A stretch of DNA of 64,000 nucleotides from Cloeon dipterum. Its lineage: Eukaryota > Arthropoda > Insecta > Ephemeroptera > Baetidae. The stretch lies in assembly GCF_949628265.1 (NCBI RefSeq), contig NC_088789.1, positions 16,050,886 through 16,114,885 of the forward strand. Reading direction: 5' to 3'. The position numbers and the translations under genes are program-made. This document shows positions 1 through 12,800 of the stretch, piece by piece. The notes beneath the pieces are model-generated. The model was given only the letters and a program-made list of their open reading frames with translations, was not told the origin of the DNA and did not search any database. Numbering within the stretch: the stretch's first letter is position 1; each line of letters opens with the position of its first letter.

Positions 1-255
1 TAGTTGGAAATTAAGTTTTGACTTGTTTTTTGCTTTAAGGGTTTAAATTATAAGATGTGCCCTCAGCACTGCACAGGGTGCTCAGACTAAGAAGGCTTTG
101 ATATGATCTGGCAAATAAAAATCTTATCCAAATCACTCAAATCAGTTTGATAAGACATTAAAAACATAAGAAAACTGCAGTTATAATAAAATAAAATTGT
201 CTACTTTCTTAAAATGAATAACTTGGATTTGGAACAGTTCCTGTTACAATTGCAG
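1..255. other. AT-rich intron-like sequence upstream of a partial gene
   Basis: No coding exon is visible here. The stretch ends in a good splice acceptor (pyrimidine-containing tract followed by CAG at 253-255), so it is read as the last part of an intron of the gene whose final exons follow at 256-774. Confidence 0.5.
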
Positions 256-774
256 TTCATGACGGCAAATCAGGCAACTCAAAGCGCGACGTGAAAAAAC
301 AAAGGCAACCAAAAGGAAGCCAGAAGCTATCAATGGGGACCAACATCGTGGTTCGTCAGTTGCGGACAGGCAAGGCTGGCTACGGAGTGGACAAGTTCAT
401 GTACGCATTCCAAAAAGGCTCAGAGGTGGAGGTGCACAAGTGGGAACTGATGAGGAACGGCACTAATTCTAAATTTAGAAATGAGCTCGTCAACTTTGGA
501 GATTTCCAGATCGAGTACCACAGCAACATGCTTCTTGGCTGTATTTCCAAAAGTAACTTTATTGGTTCAGTTGTAGGCAAATATATTTTTTATCTCGTTT
601 TGCATTTCAGAAATGCTTAAACATATAAAAAATCGAGAGGGTAAAATCCAAGAGGATTGCACAGGGTGGATCAGGAAATCAGAGGATCAAATCAAGCAGT
701 GCGGCACTAGAATCAAGCTACTACTCAACCATCTGGAAGATCACGCAGTCCCGTGTCCAGCGAGGAAGAATTAG
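256..774 (+). CDS. 3' end of an unrecognised protein-coding gene (two last exons)
   Basis: I do not recognise this protein. Two exons fit together: 256-552 (acceptor CAG at 253-255, donor GT at 553) and 611-774 (acceptor CAG at 608-610, stop TAG at 772-774). The phase-1 junction keeps one open frame of about 152 residues. The first exon is basic at its start (RDVKKQRQPKGSQK) and then aromatic/charged (VDKFMYAF, EVEVHKWEL). The second is charged and likely helical, with several cysteines, and ends CPARKN. Because the first exon begins out of phase after an acceptor, the gene must start left of the window. Short intron (58 bases) and codon continuity support a real gene; function cannot be assigned. 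Confidence 0.6.
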
Positions 775-1276
775 GTTTAGAGCTCTAAAGTCCATTTTAA
801 CGATGACACAAAATGATAATAATTCAACTCTGGATCGATTGCGTCACTGCCAAAATAGCAGCTCAATCCGTATGCCTCGTCAGTTGAGCAGTTTTAATAT
901 ACAATCCGTATTACTTATTGTGCAATATTTAGATCCGTTTTCAACTTAATGGAGACATTCCATGTGCATTTAATAATATGAGTTACCTTTACTGACATCG
1001 ATTTAATAAGCATTTTTCTTTCGTTTGTGGAAACTTGTAAAAAGTATTTAAGACAACGCAAGTTTAAAACATCGCCAGTAACTTAGATTTGTACATTTTA
1101 ATATTTTCATAAAAATAGGTAGATTGAGATGCTTGCAGTTGAACTAACCTTAAGTTGAGCACTTGAAAGAACACCACAGTCACACACTCACATCATCCAG
1201 ATGATTGTGCACATCTATCTTTCCGAAATAGAACTCCTGAGTCGGTTAAATGTATGTACATGTGAAAACTGCTGCA
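775..1276. other. Intergenic, tail-to-tail spacer
   Basis: AT-rich sequence between the stop of the unknown + strand gene and the stop of the - strand RNase H2C gene. It should hold both 3' UTRs. I see no other gene or repeat. Confidence 0.5.
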
Positions 1277-1956
1277 CTACTCTAAGTCTTTGTCGCTGTC
1301 GTCGTCTGCATGGAGCTGGAAAATTGAGCAAATAAACAGAGAACTGAAACCAACACTTTTAATTAATATTTCCATTACCACTTCTGACACGCTGATCCAA
1401 TCCCAAACCTTCTGTGCGACGTCGTTTTTGCTTGGCAGTTTGTCGTAATTCCAAGCGGTGAACGACTCAAAAGTGCTTGTCACAAACGCTTTTTCAGAGG
1501 CTGACTGGCTTTTGGTGACAAACAGTCCTTGGAATTTTTCAGGAAGCTTTACGTGCTTTCCATTCAAAGCCCTCCCATGGATTGACGTCTGTTGCACTGA
1601 AAAAGGTGAATTTTATTGAAAATTAAGTCAGAATATTATGTGTATCATATATACATAAAGATATAAATGTTTTAATTGAAAAATTGCAAAAAAATATAGT
1701 TTCCATAAGACAAAACAATTAAATTTTATCCTAAATAATTATTGTAAAATTTCAACACAATTTTGCTCCTTGAAATTATACAAATTTTTGTTGTATCATA
1801 CAGTATTGCAAATAAATAGAACTCACTTTCATTCTCCTCGTTCTTTTCGATGTTGACGTATTTTGAAAAATTAGAGGCTCCGTCGTAGTGAATTTTACAG
1901 GGCAAGAGGTGAACTTGCTTGCTCTCAGGAGCGGCTTCGTCGTAGACTAGCTCCAT
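1277..1956 (-). CDS. RNASEH2C: Ribonuclease H2 subunit C
   Basis: Non-catalytic subunit of the heterotrimeric nuclear RNase H2, which removes ribonucleotides from DNA and cleaves RNA:DNA hybrids. Three exons on the minus strand: 1827-1956, 1379-1596 and 1277-1315; phases agree and give 128 residues. Family signatures seen: LLPCKIHYDG near residue 18, followed by a block containing GRALNGKHVKLPE and then GLFVT, and FTAWNYDKLP before the acidic tail HADDDSDKDLE, which parallels the HAQVPED end of the human protein. The start is the first ATG of an exon rich in acidic residues (MELVYDEAAPE), as in other family members. It lies head to head with the pogo-derived gene at 2504, so the 547 bases between them probably hold both promoters. 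Length is slightly short against vertebrate orthologues (about 160). Confidence 0.88.
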
Positions 1957-2503
1957 TTTCTATACTCAAGTGAAGAAAACTCGCGAAAGGAGATCAGAAG
2001 AAGACACTTTGATGTCAATTTAATTTTGATGAACTGCTGCTTGCTGCTGCAAGTTATGTTCCCGTTGTTTTTGTTATCGGGGTTTTTGCTTGAACATCTG
2101 CGTGCCGTCCCTGGTCCCCGCGAAAAGTTTCAATCTCTGTGCGCAAGCTCTGTACGACACACCCCCTTCTAGACGTAAACAAAACAATACGATTTAACCA
2201 CTAAACTTCATCTGAAAAACATCTTTATGAAACGCCGTAAATATGCTAGATAGAGATCAATATTAATTTAACTTTTACAATAATAATAATATCATACATC
2301 ATTTGAAAATTTATCTTTGCATTGCTTTCAACCTTAAGAACTAATTTGCAACTTTTTATCGTCGAGCCATCGGATGGTTTTTATGCCGACTAGCTATTTA
2401 GCTACAATTTTTTTGCATTAGAGAACGGTTTGTATAAACATTTCTTTTCCATATAATCTAATGTTGTTAAAAATGTTTTGTACCTTCAAGATTATTCCTG
2501 ACA
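1957..2503. promoter_or_regulatory. Divergent intergenic region, likely shared promoter
   Basis: 547 bases separate the divergent start codons of RNase H2C (-) and the transposase-derived gene (+). The RNase H2C side is less AT-rich than the rest and contains a GC-richer stretch near 2100-2130. No clear TATA box was placed. Promoter function is inferred from position only. Confidence 0.4.
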
Positions 2504-5500
2504 ATGTCAGCCATCAACGAAACGAGCGTCTGCCTGACGGCTGCATCAGAAGAAATGCTGCTAAACAAAATCACTGCTCGGAGCTACAGCGGCTTTCTTC
2601 TTAACAAAGTCCAAGTGAAGGCTGTGGCCAAAAAGGTGCTGGTGGATGCGTACGAGGGGCACGCAAACAAGCGCGAGGTGCAGCAACAGTTGAAGGTCAC
2701 CGATGAATGGTTTATCTACTTTACCGACAAATATCCTTCGGTCAAAGAGAATCTGGTTAGTGGCAAGCATGGCAAGTCGAGTCAGGAGAAAAGCATTTGC
2801 ACTCAAGAAGAAGCCATACGGTGGCACGGAAACCTTCAGAAGCACATTCAGACGTCGTTTGAGGAAGAATTGGACGCTGACAGAGTGTTCCTTGCAACTG
2901 TGGACAGCTTTTTGTTCAGGGACCGAATTGGGAAATATGTTCTGCAAGGCATGAGAGGTGTCGATGACTTCAATCACATCAAGAGAGGCAGACCGCACGA
3001 GAATCTTTCGAGCATCACGACTTTTAGTGCTGCAGGAAGGCTGGTCCCAGTGATGCTAACCTTTAAATCCAACAGAGTGTCTCCTCTCTTCAAAGACAGT
3101 CTTCCAAAGGAATGGTAAAACAATAAATCTAATTTAAAACGTTTTCCAAGATAAATATTAGTACAAGTTGCATGAAGAAAAATGCTAAAAAAAAATTCTT
3201 GATCTGCTTACAGGAGTATTGAAACAAACGCAAGTGGCTGGGTAGACACAAACTCATTGATATTCTTCATGAACAAATTTATATACTGGCTCGGCAAAAA
3301 CAAAGTTAAACTCCCAGTGGTGTTTATACTGATCTCAGAAAACCTCTACATGCACATAGACGTGACCGAGTTTTGTGAGAAGAACGGAATCATCCTGTGC
3401 TGCCTCCCGAAGAACATCTACGACACTCTCGTTCCAGAAGACAATGATGTCAATGTTGTGTCCAAAATCAGAGAAAACTTGAAATCGCTTGACGCGGTGA
3501 CAAGACTGAATTTCTCAGGCCATTATTCAGGCATCCTTGAGGGCATTCCCAAGTCGACGTTCAAGGAAACATTTTCGCGATGCGGCTTGTTTCCCTTGGG
3601 GGCAGACACGCTGGATTTTTCAAGATGCGACGCTGACTTGCAAAGAGAATTAACGCCAGCTGAACAGTCTTTGGATGATTTGGAGAAGGTCCTGCCTCAG
3701 AAGACCCTCTTGCAGTTCCAAAATAACTACCCTTACGGAATCTGGCTGAACCACAGTCTGAATTCTTCACTCTTCAACGCTTGGCTCAAGCTGAAGCAGA
3801 AAGCCAGAGGGGTCAGCAAAAAGGATATTGATGACGTGGTAATATTTTAATTCTTAATTCATTTAACATCTTTATTATTTCAATTACGTTTTATTAATTT
3901 AGATTTTTATTTTTTCAATTTATTGTCGTTAGCTCCCCCACTCTTCATAATTTAAAATTTGCTTATTCACATGCTCTTCCCTTGAAAACTGTTTTATGGG
4001 AAGGATAATTGTTAATGCTTAAAATTAGTCAAAGATATTATATAATTAGAGTAGGAATATTGAACTTCTCAACGAATATTTTTAGAGAATATGGCTGCAA
4101 ACATGCAATGGCGAGAATTATTTCCCTGCGATTATTTTATTTCTCAAAAAGGAATTTCTGCGTCATAATGCATGTACTTTTGGATGGATTTCATTGAGAA
4201 GAATGCTGCAGGGCTGTGAAATTTAGACAAATGACCTTGGTTGGAATGAAGTGCTAGAGAACGTAAAAAACAATCGACTCTTGCAAAAAATATTTAAAAA
4301 TCACAGAGCGCACAGAATTCATATAAATTTATAAATTTGTGATGAAACAATGGTCAATGCACTGATATTTTTGTAGGAAATTGGCAAAAATCTAATTTTT
4401 ATCTTAGCTTGTCCTTTTTATAGTTGTGATTTCTCGAGTCTAATAAAAAAATAAACCACATCTCTTTCAGGCCAACATGCAACATTTTCAATATTCTTGC
4501 CAATCAACTTTACAGATTTGGAAAAAATTTTAGTTAACAATATTGCAGTGCATTTGATTAAATCGGATTTTGCCTAATGAATGCACTTCTTATTTTTTAC
4601 GTGAAAAATTATTTTCAAACTTGCCCTCAAATGTAATAAAAGTCGCAGATAATGATATCACACTCTATAGTTTTATCAGAAGTTTAATCGTTTATCAACA
4701 ATTAGCAGACAAGATTGCTGTGGAATCGGAATAATTCTTGTTGATAAATAAATTGGTCTACTCTGCGAGGACTGTTTAAAGTAGTGAAATTGGATGGAAA
4801 TTGTTTTTCTTTACTTTTTAAATTAATTTTGCTGATTTCCAACTCTACTAAATTGTTTGCTCTTGCAAAGCCGATACATAAAATACACGTCGATTAAAAG
4901 AAAATGGTGGAACAATGGGCTAGTAGATCTGCCTCTCGCCGCACTGACTATTAGCTGAAATTAATAGCCAAAAATTGTTATTTCCTGTATCTACCATGAC
5001 AAACAATTTTTAAAATTTTATTTACATAAAAATAGCAGTTCGTTTAGTAATACAAAAAGTGACTAGCCAGCGGTGAAAATCCATAAAATCCAACCCCTTA
5101 TAAGAGTATTACTGTTGTTTACTCTTCCTCTTCAAGAAATAAATTTAATGAACATCACAAAATAGTTAAAAAATGAAAGATGCATCCTTTCAAAAAAATT
5201 ATTAAATTTAAAGTTCTTAAAATAATTCTATTTTTCATTGTGTGTTGCAGTATGACGAAGAGTTCACAGACGAAATAGCAGAGTACATGGAGGTGGACGC
5301 TGGTCCGCATCCTCCAACTCCAGAACCTGACACGTCTGCCGCGATCGCAGACGAGCAGCCTGACTTGCTTTCCTCACAGCATGAACATACGATCCACATC
5401 TCTGAGTCAGATGTCGCCGTCGCTTCGATCCAGCACCTGAACAGTGACAACATGCACGACACAATCGCCATCGCGCTAGCCAACATGGGAGACTTGGACT

Positions 5501-5844
5501 TTGTCAAGACGGAAAAGAGGATGGCCGACGAGAACGACTCACCGGTGCCGTTGAAAATCACCAGGTGCTCTACGCCTATGTGCGAGACCAACGCGGAGGG
5601 CTTGGGCGTCATCACCAGCTTGATGCAGAACAACACCACCCAGGTGAAATGCCACTCCCCGTCCATGCCGATGAACCCCAACATGCCGAGGACAGCGTGC
5701 AAAATCATAAGTGCCGAACTAGCGGAAGCCAGTGTGGACAGGCGAGTCGCGGCAGGAGTCAGCATGAAGGCTAAGCTGCCAGCGTCTGTGCTGGAAAAGT
5801 TGAAAAGCAACGCAACCCCAAACAGTTCCAGGAAGAAGAGATAG
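2504..5844 (+). CDS. Pogo/Tigger-type DDE transposase-derived protein, probably domesticated
   Basis: Three exons, 2504-3114, 3214-3838 and 5251-5844, join in phase (2, then 0) to a 609-residue protein. Residues about 31-85 look like a CENP-B-type helix-turn-helix. About 125-290 align with the DDE_1 core of pogo/Tigger/jerky transposases: TVDSF (D134 kept, following E replaced by S), ASGWVDTNSLIFFMNKFIYWL, FILISENLYMH where the second catalytic Asp is replaced by Ser244, GIILCCLPKN, and LVPED (D279 kept). Loss of the second acidic residue predicts no transposition. The third exon (about 197 residues, acidic, Pro/Ser-rich, ending SRKKR) is unlike transposases and may be host-derived. Typical intact elements of this class have an intronless ORF and terminal inverted repeats; here there are two introns and I saw no terminal repeats. 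Likely a nuclear DNA-binding protein. A polyadenylation signal AATAAA lies at 5972-5977. Confidence 0.78.
3839..5250 (+). other. Intron 2 of the transposase-derived gene
   Basis: 1.4 kb of AT-rich sequence between donor GTAATA at 3839 and acceptor TTGCAG ending at 5250. The frame is phase 0 on both sides, which supports the join. No other coding exon or repeat was recognised inside it. Confidence 0.6.
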
Positions 5845-6700
5845 GCTTTTCGCTATCAAATGCTAAGCCAAAGATTTGTAATTATTTGTCCATTTTGTAT
5901 TCATTTGTTTTTGTGTCTGAAAGTTCCAGATCTGGACAGGGTAAATAATTGTCTTTTTTCAATGAAAGAAAAATAAAGGACGCAGATAATTTTAAAGATT
6001 TATTTTGTATGAATCAGTTTTACACTTATGGTTAAAGCATGAATTTTTGATGAAATAAATTTAATGTGCAAGAATTATTTGATAAAAATAGCGCTGATTA
6101 AAATTTAGAAACAGTACACAGGCAACCTTCTACAATTGCTCTAAACAAAAATTAATACTTACATTTTGTATTTGTATCAACACTTTTGTTACTAACTCTT
6201 TTTGAACACATGTAATGCATAATAGTTGGACAGAGTTTGTTATACTTGAAAAAACACAGTAGCACTCTAAGAATTACAATATCAAGATGTAATGAGCATT
6301 ACAGTTGATTAAAATGTTTACAAAGATCAAAAGATTGAACAAACTAACGCGCACGCAGTCCATACAAGGCATTTTAAGAGTTTTGGCCGAAACACTTATT
6401 AGATTTGGTTCATGCCATCATAAAAGTTCCAGTTTTATGTTTACATTAGAATACGCACAAGGTGGAGAGAATGAAGATTCTGGTTTGTTTTGCTGGAGAA
6501 ACTTCTTAAGTTTATGCAGCATTATCATCCTTGGTGAGACTCTTCATCTGCAAAAATAATTAAGCTCATTTTAACACCCAATAAAATATAACTAAAGCAA
6601 AAATGAGACGATATAATTTGTGAGCCGCCTGCAATGATTGTGTCAGCTATCTAGCCACAACTCAAAGAATCTAGTCTACGTACTACATCGTTTTTAAAAT
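5845..6700. other. Intergenic, tail-to-tail spacer
   Basis: AT-rich. It holds the 3' UTR of the transposase-derived gene (AATAAA at 5972-5977) and, on the other strand, the 3' UTR of the aquaporin gene. Nothing else is recognised. Confidence 0.5.
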
Positions 6701-9700
6701 TTAATAAATTGCCAAGATAAAATTATTCTGAATCCTACACTGCAGCGGAACATGCACTTTGGTAACTTCAGGCTCGACGACGGCAGCCATAAATTTAGTT
6801 TCGTCGTCCTTTGTCACACAAAATTCGAATTACTCATTTCAGCCCCGGACAAGTACAAATTCGGATTGTTGCAACATACCTCTTTCTCCTCAACTCTGAC
6901 TGGGCTGTAGTCGGTGTCTCCTTGGCTGCGGCTGGTCGGGGCAGGAGCCGCCAGGCAGTGCTTGTAGATGAGAGCGGCGGCGATGCCTCCCAGGATGGGG
7001 CCCAACCAGTACACCTGAGTCATTTCACTAATTAATATTCCAGTCCAAAAATGATTTAAGCCGCTCTTTGTGCCACCCTTTGTTCAAGGATTATTACTCA
7101 CTTTGTTATTTCAAGATGAACAAAGGCCATTTTCAGAGCATTATATTAAACAGTTACATAGTGCTCTCTTATACAATGATGGCATAAAATCTATTCGTTA
7201 AAATTTATCACATACCCATTGGTTATCCCAGATGCCAGAGACCACAGCAGAGCCGAAGGTACGGGCAGGGTTGATGCTGGAGCCAGTGTAGTTGATCTGG
7301 AATATTATTAGAATTTTTTTTAAATATAATAAAGACAAAAAGGGGAACATTTTTCACAAAGTCAGAGGGATGAAATTTAATAAATAAATAAATGCTCACG
7401 GCAGAGAAGTGGCACGCGGCGACCGCAAGACCGATGGCGAGGGGAGCTGATCCCTTGACGTCGTCGCGGTGGGGATCGCACACTGCAAAGATGACGAAGA
7501 GCAGCAGGAAGCCGAGGAAGAATTCCATGCCGAAGCCCTGCAGGGGGTCCAACATGTGGTGCACGGTGGTCATGCCAAGGTTGCCTCCCAGGTTGACGGG
7601 GGTCAGCGCCTGCCAAATTGATAAATTAGCACGTGACAAAAATAAATGCGCGCGAGAAGAGAAGGTGCGAGTGCCGCACAGGTTGCATAACTCACCCTGA
7701 GGATGGCGGATCCGACGACGGAGCCAAGACACTGGACGACGATGTAGAGCACACCCTTGATGATGGTGATGTTGCTGGTCACCATCATGGCGATGGTCAC
7801 GGCAGGGTTGATGTGGCCTCCGCTCACATGGCACACCACCTGAAATTAACATTTTCATTTAATTAATTAATCTGATTGGATCAAAAGGTTTATAGTTTTC
7901 ATTGCTGCGTCGTTTGACAGTTTGCCTTTATAGCCATAAAGCTAATTAACACATATCAATGTTAGCTTTTATTGTTCATCTTCATTAATTGCAGTCAGAT
8001 GGGAAGGCATAATACGTAAAGGTCGGCATGCGTGAGTCACAGATCAATACACGCGACTAATTTATCATGTGGTGGACCGTGTAGTGTGCTTTTCATGACA
8101 TTTTTATCTCCATACACGAGAGCTCTCATTCATTACAGCACTAATCCATAACCATAAAATACGATTCAATTAAATCGTCTGCAAAATCATCTAGAAAGTA
8201 CGATCCGGACAGAAGACTATAATAACAAGAGTACATATAAGTACTCGCTCAGTTCGCTCGTAACATCAGCAATCGCGAGCCGGGTTTGACGTCAATGGAA
8301 AATTGTCTCTTTTCTGGAAGAGATAAGAAGAAGAAACCAAAAATTTGTTTGATTTTAAAAAGCACAAGCGACGTGTAGTAATATTTCTCGCAAAAAGGTG
8401 CGTTTTATTGAGGAGGTGATTTACAAACACACTTGTGTTTGCTTTTGAACTTCACACTCTTGAATGCGGGTTTGGTCTCTGCAAGAAACCAAAAGGGGGG
8501 AAATTTATCACATTTCCGTGCCGCGTGGTCGGTGAACGCGAGTACATTTTAATTGTTGTCGGCGCGTCAGCGGTGGGGCCTCAGATAAATATGAGAGCAC
8601 TTGCCGCAAATAGGTGAATGTAGGTGTTATCTCGCGGCCACCAGCACAACACCGCGTAGCTTGAAATGTGTGGGAAAATGGAAATTATCTACTTTTATTT
8701 ACTCGTGCGGCGTTGGCTTGAAAAATAGCGTTCTCCGATAACTCCCTTGCCCGTTCCGGTTTTGGCTTGTCTTGACCACAATTAAATACTTTGGGGTTAA
8801 CCAGTCAGCAAAACAATGTATTAATTAGGTGCTTGCGAGGGATTTACTGGATTTAAGAAAATAAACGATCGGTTTCTCGGAACTCTATTTCCCCAGCATT
8901 TGTTCAGCTGATTTTATTGCTCTGTTTGCTATATTTTATTTTACGGCTTTCCTGTCGCACCAAATCACATATTTGCCCATCGCTCCTTACGTTTGCAACA
9001 AAACAAGTGATTCATTCGCTACAAATCCAAGGATGTGTGTCAAAATAAGAGATAAGAGATTGCTAGCGAAGACGAAAGACTGCTTAATCCGTGAAACGAG
9101 AAGGATATATAGGGCCAGATTCTGTCTGGCTATATCGTTGTAAAAATCAGTTTCCAACTCTCGCGCAACGCAAAATTGCGGATTTTAGTTTTGCCGCGTT
9201 CTCGGAATTCTGTGGTTTGTTATGATTTCGGGAATTTTGAAATGAGGCCAGGTTTGAAACATGGCGACGGGAAGCGCGGTTGCTCGTTCGTGACACAAAA
9301 GTCTCAAAATCATGCGCGTGGTTTAGCTCTTTCTAGAACAGAAATTTTTTATATTTTGCCCACATTTCACCTTCAAAATGAAGGCTAATTTAATTTTTAC
9401 TGATAAAGATGAGACTCTCCAAATAAGCTTTGAGCGAAAACCTTCGAGTCTCTTATGTTTTATGCTCCAATAAAGTTTGATAAAACAATAATAGAGCTTC
9501 CAATTTCTAGCAGTGATTGCAAATCCCTAGAGAAACGTTGAGTCTACGTCATCAATCACTCTTCGACTGGTTATAAACTACGATGTTCTCAGATTCCAGA
9601 GAGATTTTACAGAGTGCATGAGCTATTCTTACCTGAACGACTGAGGCGAGCACGAGACCGAAGGTGAGAGAGATCAGCAGGTTACTTGAGGAGCCGGTCT

Positions 9701-9842
9701 CGTTGAGCACGACCACGGAGGCGCAGCCGAGCAAGTTGAGGAACATGTTGCCGATGAACTCGGCCAGCAGGGGCCTCCAGATAGCGCGGCGACCCTTGGC
9801 CACCACCTCAGACCATCCCAGGCGTTCCTTTATCCACGACAT
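6701..9842 (-). CDS. Prip: Aquaporin, water-selective PRIP/DRIP type
   Basis: Six-membrane-segment water channel of the plasma membrane. Coding exons on the minus strand: 9633-9842, 7696-7839, 7400-7609, 7216-7296, 6880-7014 and 6701-6808, all joined in phase 0, giving 295 residues. Both pore motifs are present: NPA in HINPAVT (exon 2) and in SSINPART (exon 4). The aromatic/arginine filter reads Phe (SLTFGL), His (ACHFSA), Ser (TGSS) and Arg (NPAR), the water-selective pattern; the mercury-sensitive Cys of vertebrate AQP1 is absent. The block GMTTVHHMLDPLQGFGMEF and the N-terminus (LLAEFIGNMFLNLLGCAS) look more like insect PRIP than DRIP. An acceptor CAG sits one base before the ATG, so the 5' UTR must come from a separate upstream exon (probably about 16446-16570). 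The last exon (35 residues) is a cytosolic tail and the least certain part. Confidence 0.9.
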
Positions 9843-12800
9843 TCTGTGAAAGAACAAAACAACACGATGGTCAGTCCAAAATCGCACGTTTGGCAGGTCA
9901 ATATAATGTGAAAGTTGAAGCGTTGTGTAAGTTATATGATGCGTGTATATAGTGTCAAGTCAATAAATTAAAATGTGTTCTGCATATTCCATTGTCTTTT
10001 CAATGAGAGTTACTTTGACTAAATTGGCAAGCAAATTGAGCTATTCCTTTTGCATGAATTTCGAAAAGCTTTTTATCTTCAAATTATCTTTCAAACAATT
10101 TTCAATAAATGAATTTTGAAGTATTGTAAATATTTTGGAAATTAAATTATTAAATATCTTTCAAATGAGCTTACAAGGAGTCACTACTTTAATTATTTTT
10201 ATTTTAAGTTTAAACCAAACATGAGTCTTTTTGGTCCTTGCCAATCTTGGCATTACCAAAATGTATTTAGGCTAAAAATTTCTATAAAAATCTCAAAAAA
10301 ACATACGTTATTTGGTCAGTGTTTGCGTCATGTCTTAATATTGTCGGCATGTTTTGTTTGGAATAGAGGAGAGATAAAAGAAAGTGTGAGTGGACACTTA
10401 AAAGTCATAATTGCAGAGATATGACTCTCGTGTTTCAAGCGCTGCACGTCGCGACAGGCTGCGCCCCCATCCCTCTTACAAATGCACACAATATTGTCTC
10501 AAGAGGCCACTTTAGCTGCACAAAAAGTGTAATCCTCAATTTGTAATTACAAGAGTCGAGCGGTTGCAAGCAAAGCGTAAAGCTGCACCGCGGTATGGGG
10601 GCTCATTCGTTGTCAGGCAGTCGAGGAAAGAGGAAATCTCGTGCAGCTCGTAGGCGGCCCAATTTAACACCCTCATAGCAATTGAGAAAGCCGGCCCCGT
10701 CGATCATAAATTTAGTAATTTTATTTGACAGCGACGATTGTTTGGTAGGAGTCATTTAATCAGCCTTATTTGCAAGGGTGTTCTCAAGAGCAATTTTCTT
10801 TTAAAATTGGACTAAAATTGCGATATTGTGGACAAGATTTAAATTTTTATCACGCTACTTTGCGCGAGTCGAAGTGCACCATTTGCTTGAAGTGTTTAAT
10901 ATCAATGAAGTGCGTTCAATTAGATTTTTATCTCCCGATCAAGTTCTTCACACACCAGCAACCTCTTGATATTTTCAACGAAACCTGAAACCGTGATTTG
11001 AAACGAAATCCCACAGCAGCTCACACCGACAATGGGATACGTCCAGATAAAACGGAAATGCGATGGTCCATCTCAGACTTTGATTCGTTTATGGACCACA
11101 TGGCCATGGGCCCCCTTTTATGGCACTACCGCACGTGCATCGAATTACCCGCTTTTGCCGGTGCACTTCCTAATTTACCGAAATTGGATGCAATTAATGG
11201 TTCATCCTAATATTCATACTCGATAGGTTGATTGAACCCATGGCTAACGCGTTTAAATAAGGAGCCAAAAAATTTTAAATGTCCATCCGTTATCAAAGCA
11301 TAATCAACGATCATCACCCACGTTAAGACAAAACCCTTTTGTGTTTTTGCGTCCCTCCGAGCAGCGAGAGTTAATTATAGAAATCCAATTATGAAGTGTT
11401 GGTGATGAAGATGAAAACACAAATTCGTTCTCCCAAGTTCAATGACTTTTGTGTTGCCGATCCGCTTTGTGCGAGAGCTAGAACTCATTATTCATAAAAG
11501 TTGGGCGGTCCCTCTGCGCCGGTAGCCGCGGGCTGAGTTTTTTTATTCGCGCTGAGATTTTACAATCTGCCAGCGCAGGCCACTTTTCAAACAAGTTGCC
11601 ATTTCAAAGAATCAACCGACGCGTAGAATGTGTTAAGTGAATTTAAATATATCAGTTTATTGCTCGTCACTGCGTATTTGGCTTATTTATTGTCTTTTAA
11701 ACTGGCCTGGGCATCGCACAATCGCACACGTGTACACATCTGTTGCGCCCCTCGAAGAGATAAACCGATAGCATCGCTACAATTACGCGCCGCCGCACAA
11801 TTGATTCCATCGCACTCGTTACTAATTATTTTCCAGCTTTGTTATTTGTTTCCTCTGACGCTATCGGATCGTGAATAAATATTTCAGCGCTCGCCGCAAT
11901 TCGATGAAACGCCAGCGCGTGGCAATTTGATTCCGCGCTGACACGAATACTGATGTTTTGAGTCATAAAAATGTCAATTTTCTAGCAAGTACAACATAGT
12001 TGTAGGCACACGTGTTTGTTCGTGAATACACGAAAGCAAATTTTACTTTGAGGTTCGTGGTCCGTCGCTTTGTTTTGAAGCCAGTCAACAGCTTGTAACG
12101 GTCACCGACGATTCGCTTCTCATTTTAAAAAGCAAAACGAACCGCCCTCACACTCGTTTTAAATCAAAAGGGACAATGCACTTATTTTTAGGCCTCGGCC
12201 GACGCGCGTCTCGTGAAAAATGGATACGTTCCAAGAACACGAAAAGCGCGGAAAAAAGTGGTCGGACCAAACGAGACACCACTCTGAGTCTGGTGCATCG
12301 GCGTAAACTTGTTTTGTTTTCGAGTTGTGGACGCGGCAGCGAGCATCGGAACGCAACGCTCGCTCGCTCGTCCGTCGAAAATTACACACCTGGGACACTC
12401 GGGGCGTCCGCGGAAATTTCGGAGGGCCACACCTCGCGTGCGTCCCGCTCGGGTGCGCGGTCATCACGCCCCCGAGGGCCGCGCACTTCCTCCCGTGTTG
12501 CGTTTCGCGCCGTGCGGCCTGCTCTCGTGACGCCTGATTTAAGAGCGGCCAATCTCGCTAATTGAAGTCGACTTTTTGTGCTTTCTAATGAGTAGATGCA
12601 CTCACACGGTCGGCCGCTAATGGGGCTCTGGTGTGCACTTGCGGGATTGGGTTACTCTCAGCCCTCACACGCTGCCAAACTCGGATTGGCTGCCTTTTTA
12701 TTTCGTTTAGCCGATCGGCGTGAAATTTTCTTGCTCGTCAATTATGCTGATGATTGATGGGATGCATAAATTGACTCGTCAGCTCAACTTAATGTTAAAT

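Noticed and set aside
5235-5810. 191-codon - strand frame
   Set aside because: It is the shadow of exon 3 of the transposase-derived gene, which has the phase-matched acceptor on the + strand.
12176-12565. 129-codon + strand frame in a GC-rich patch
   Set aside because: Several frames are open on both strands because the patch is GC-rich; it is read as a CpG-rich regulatory segment, not a gene.
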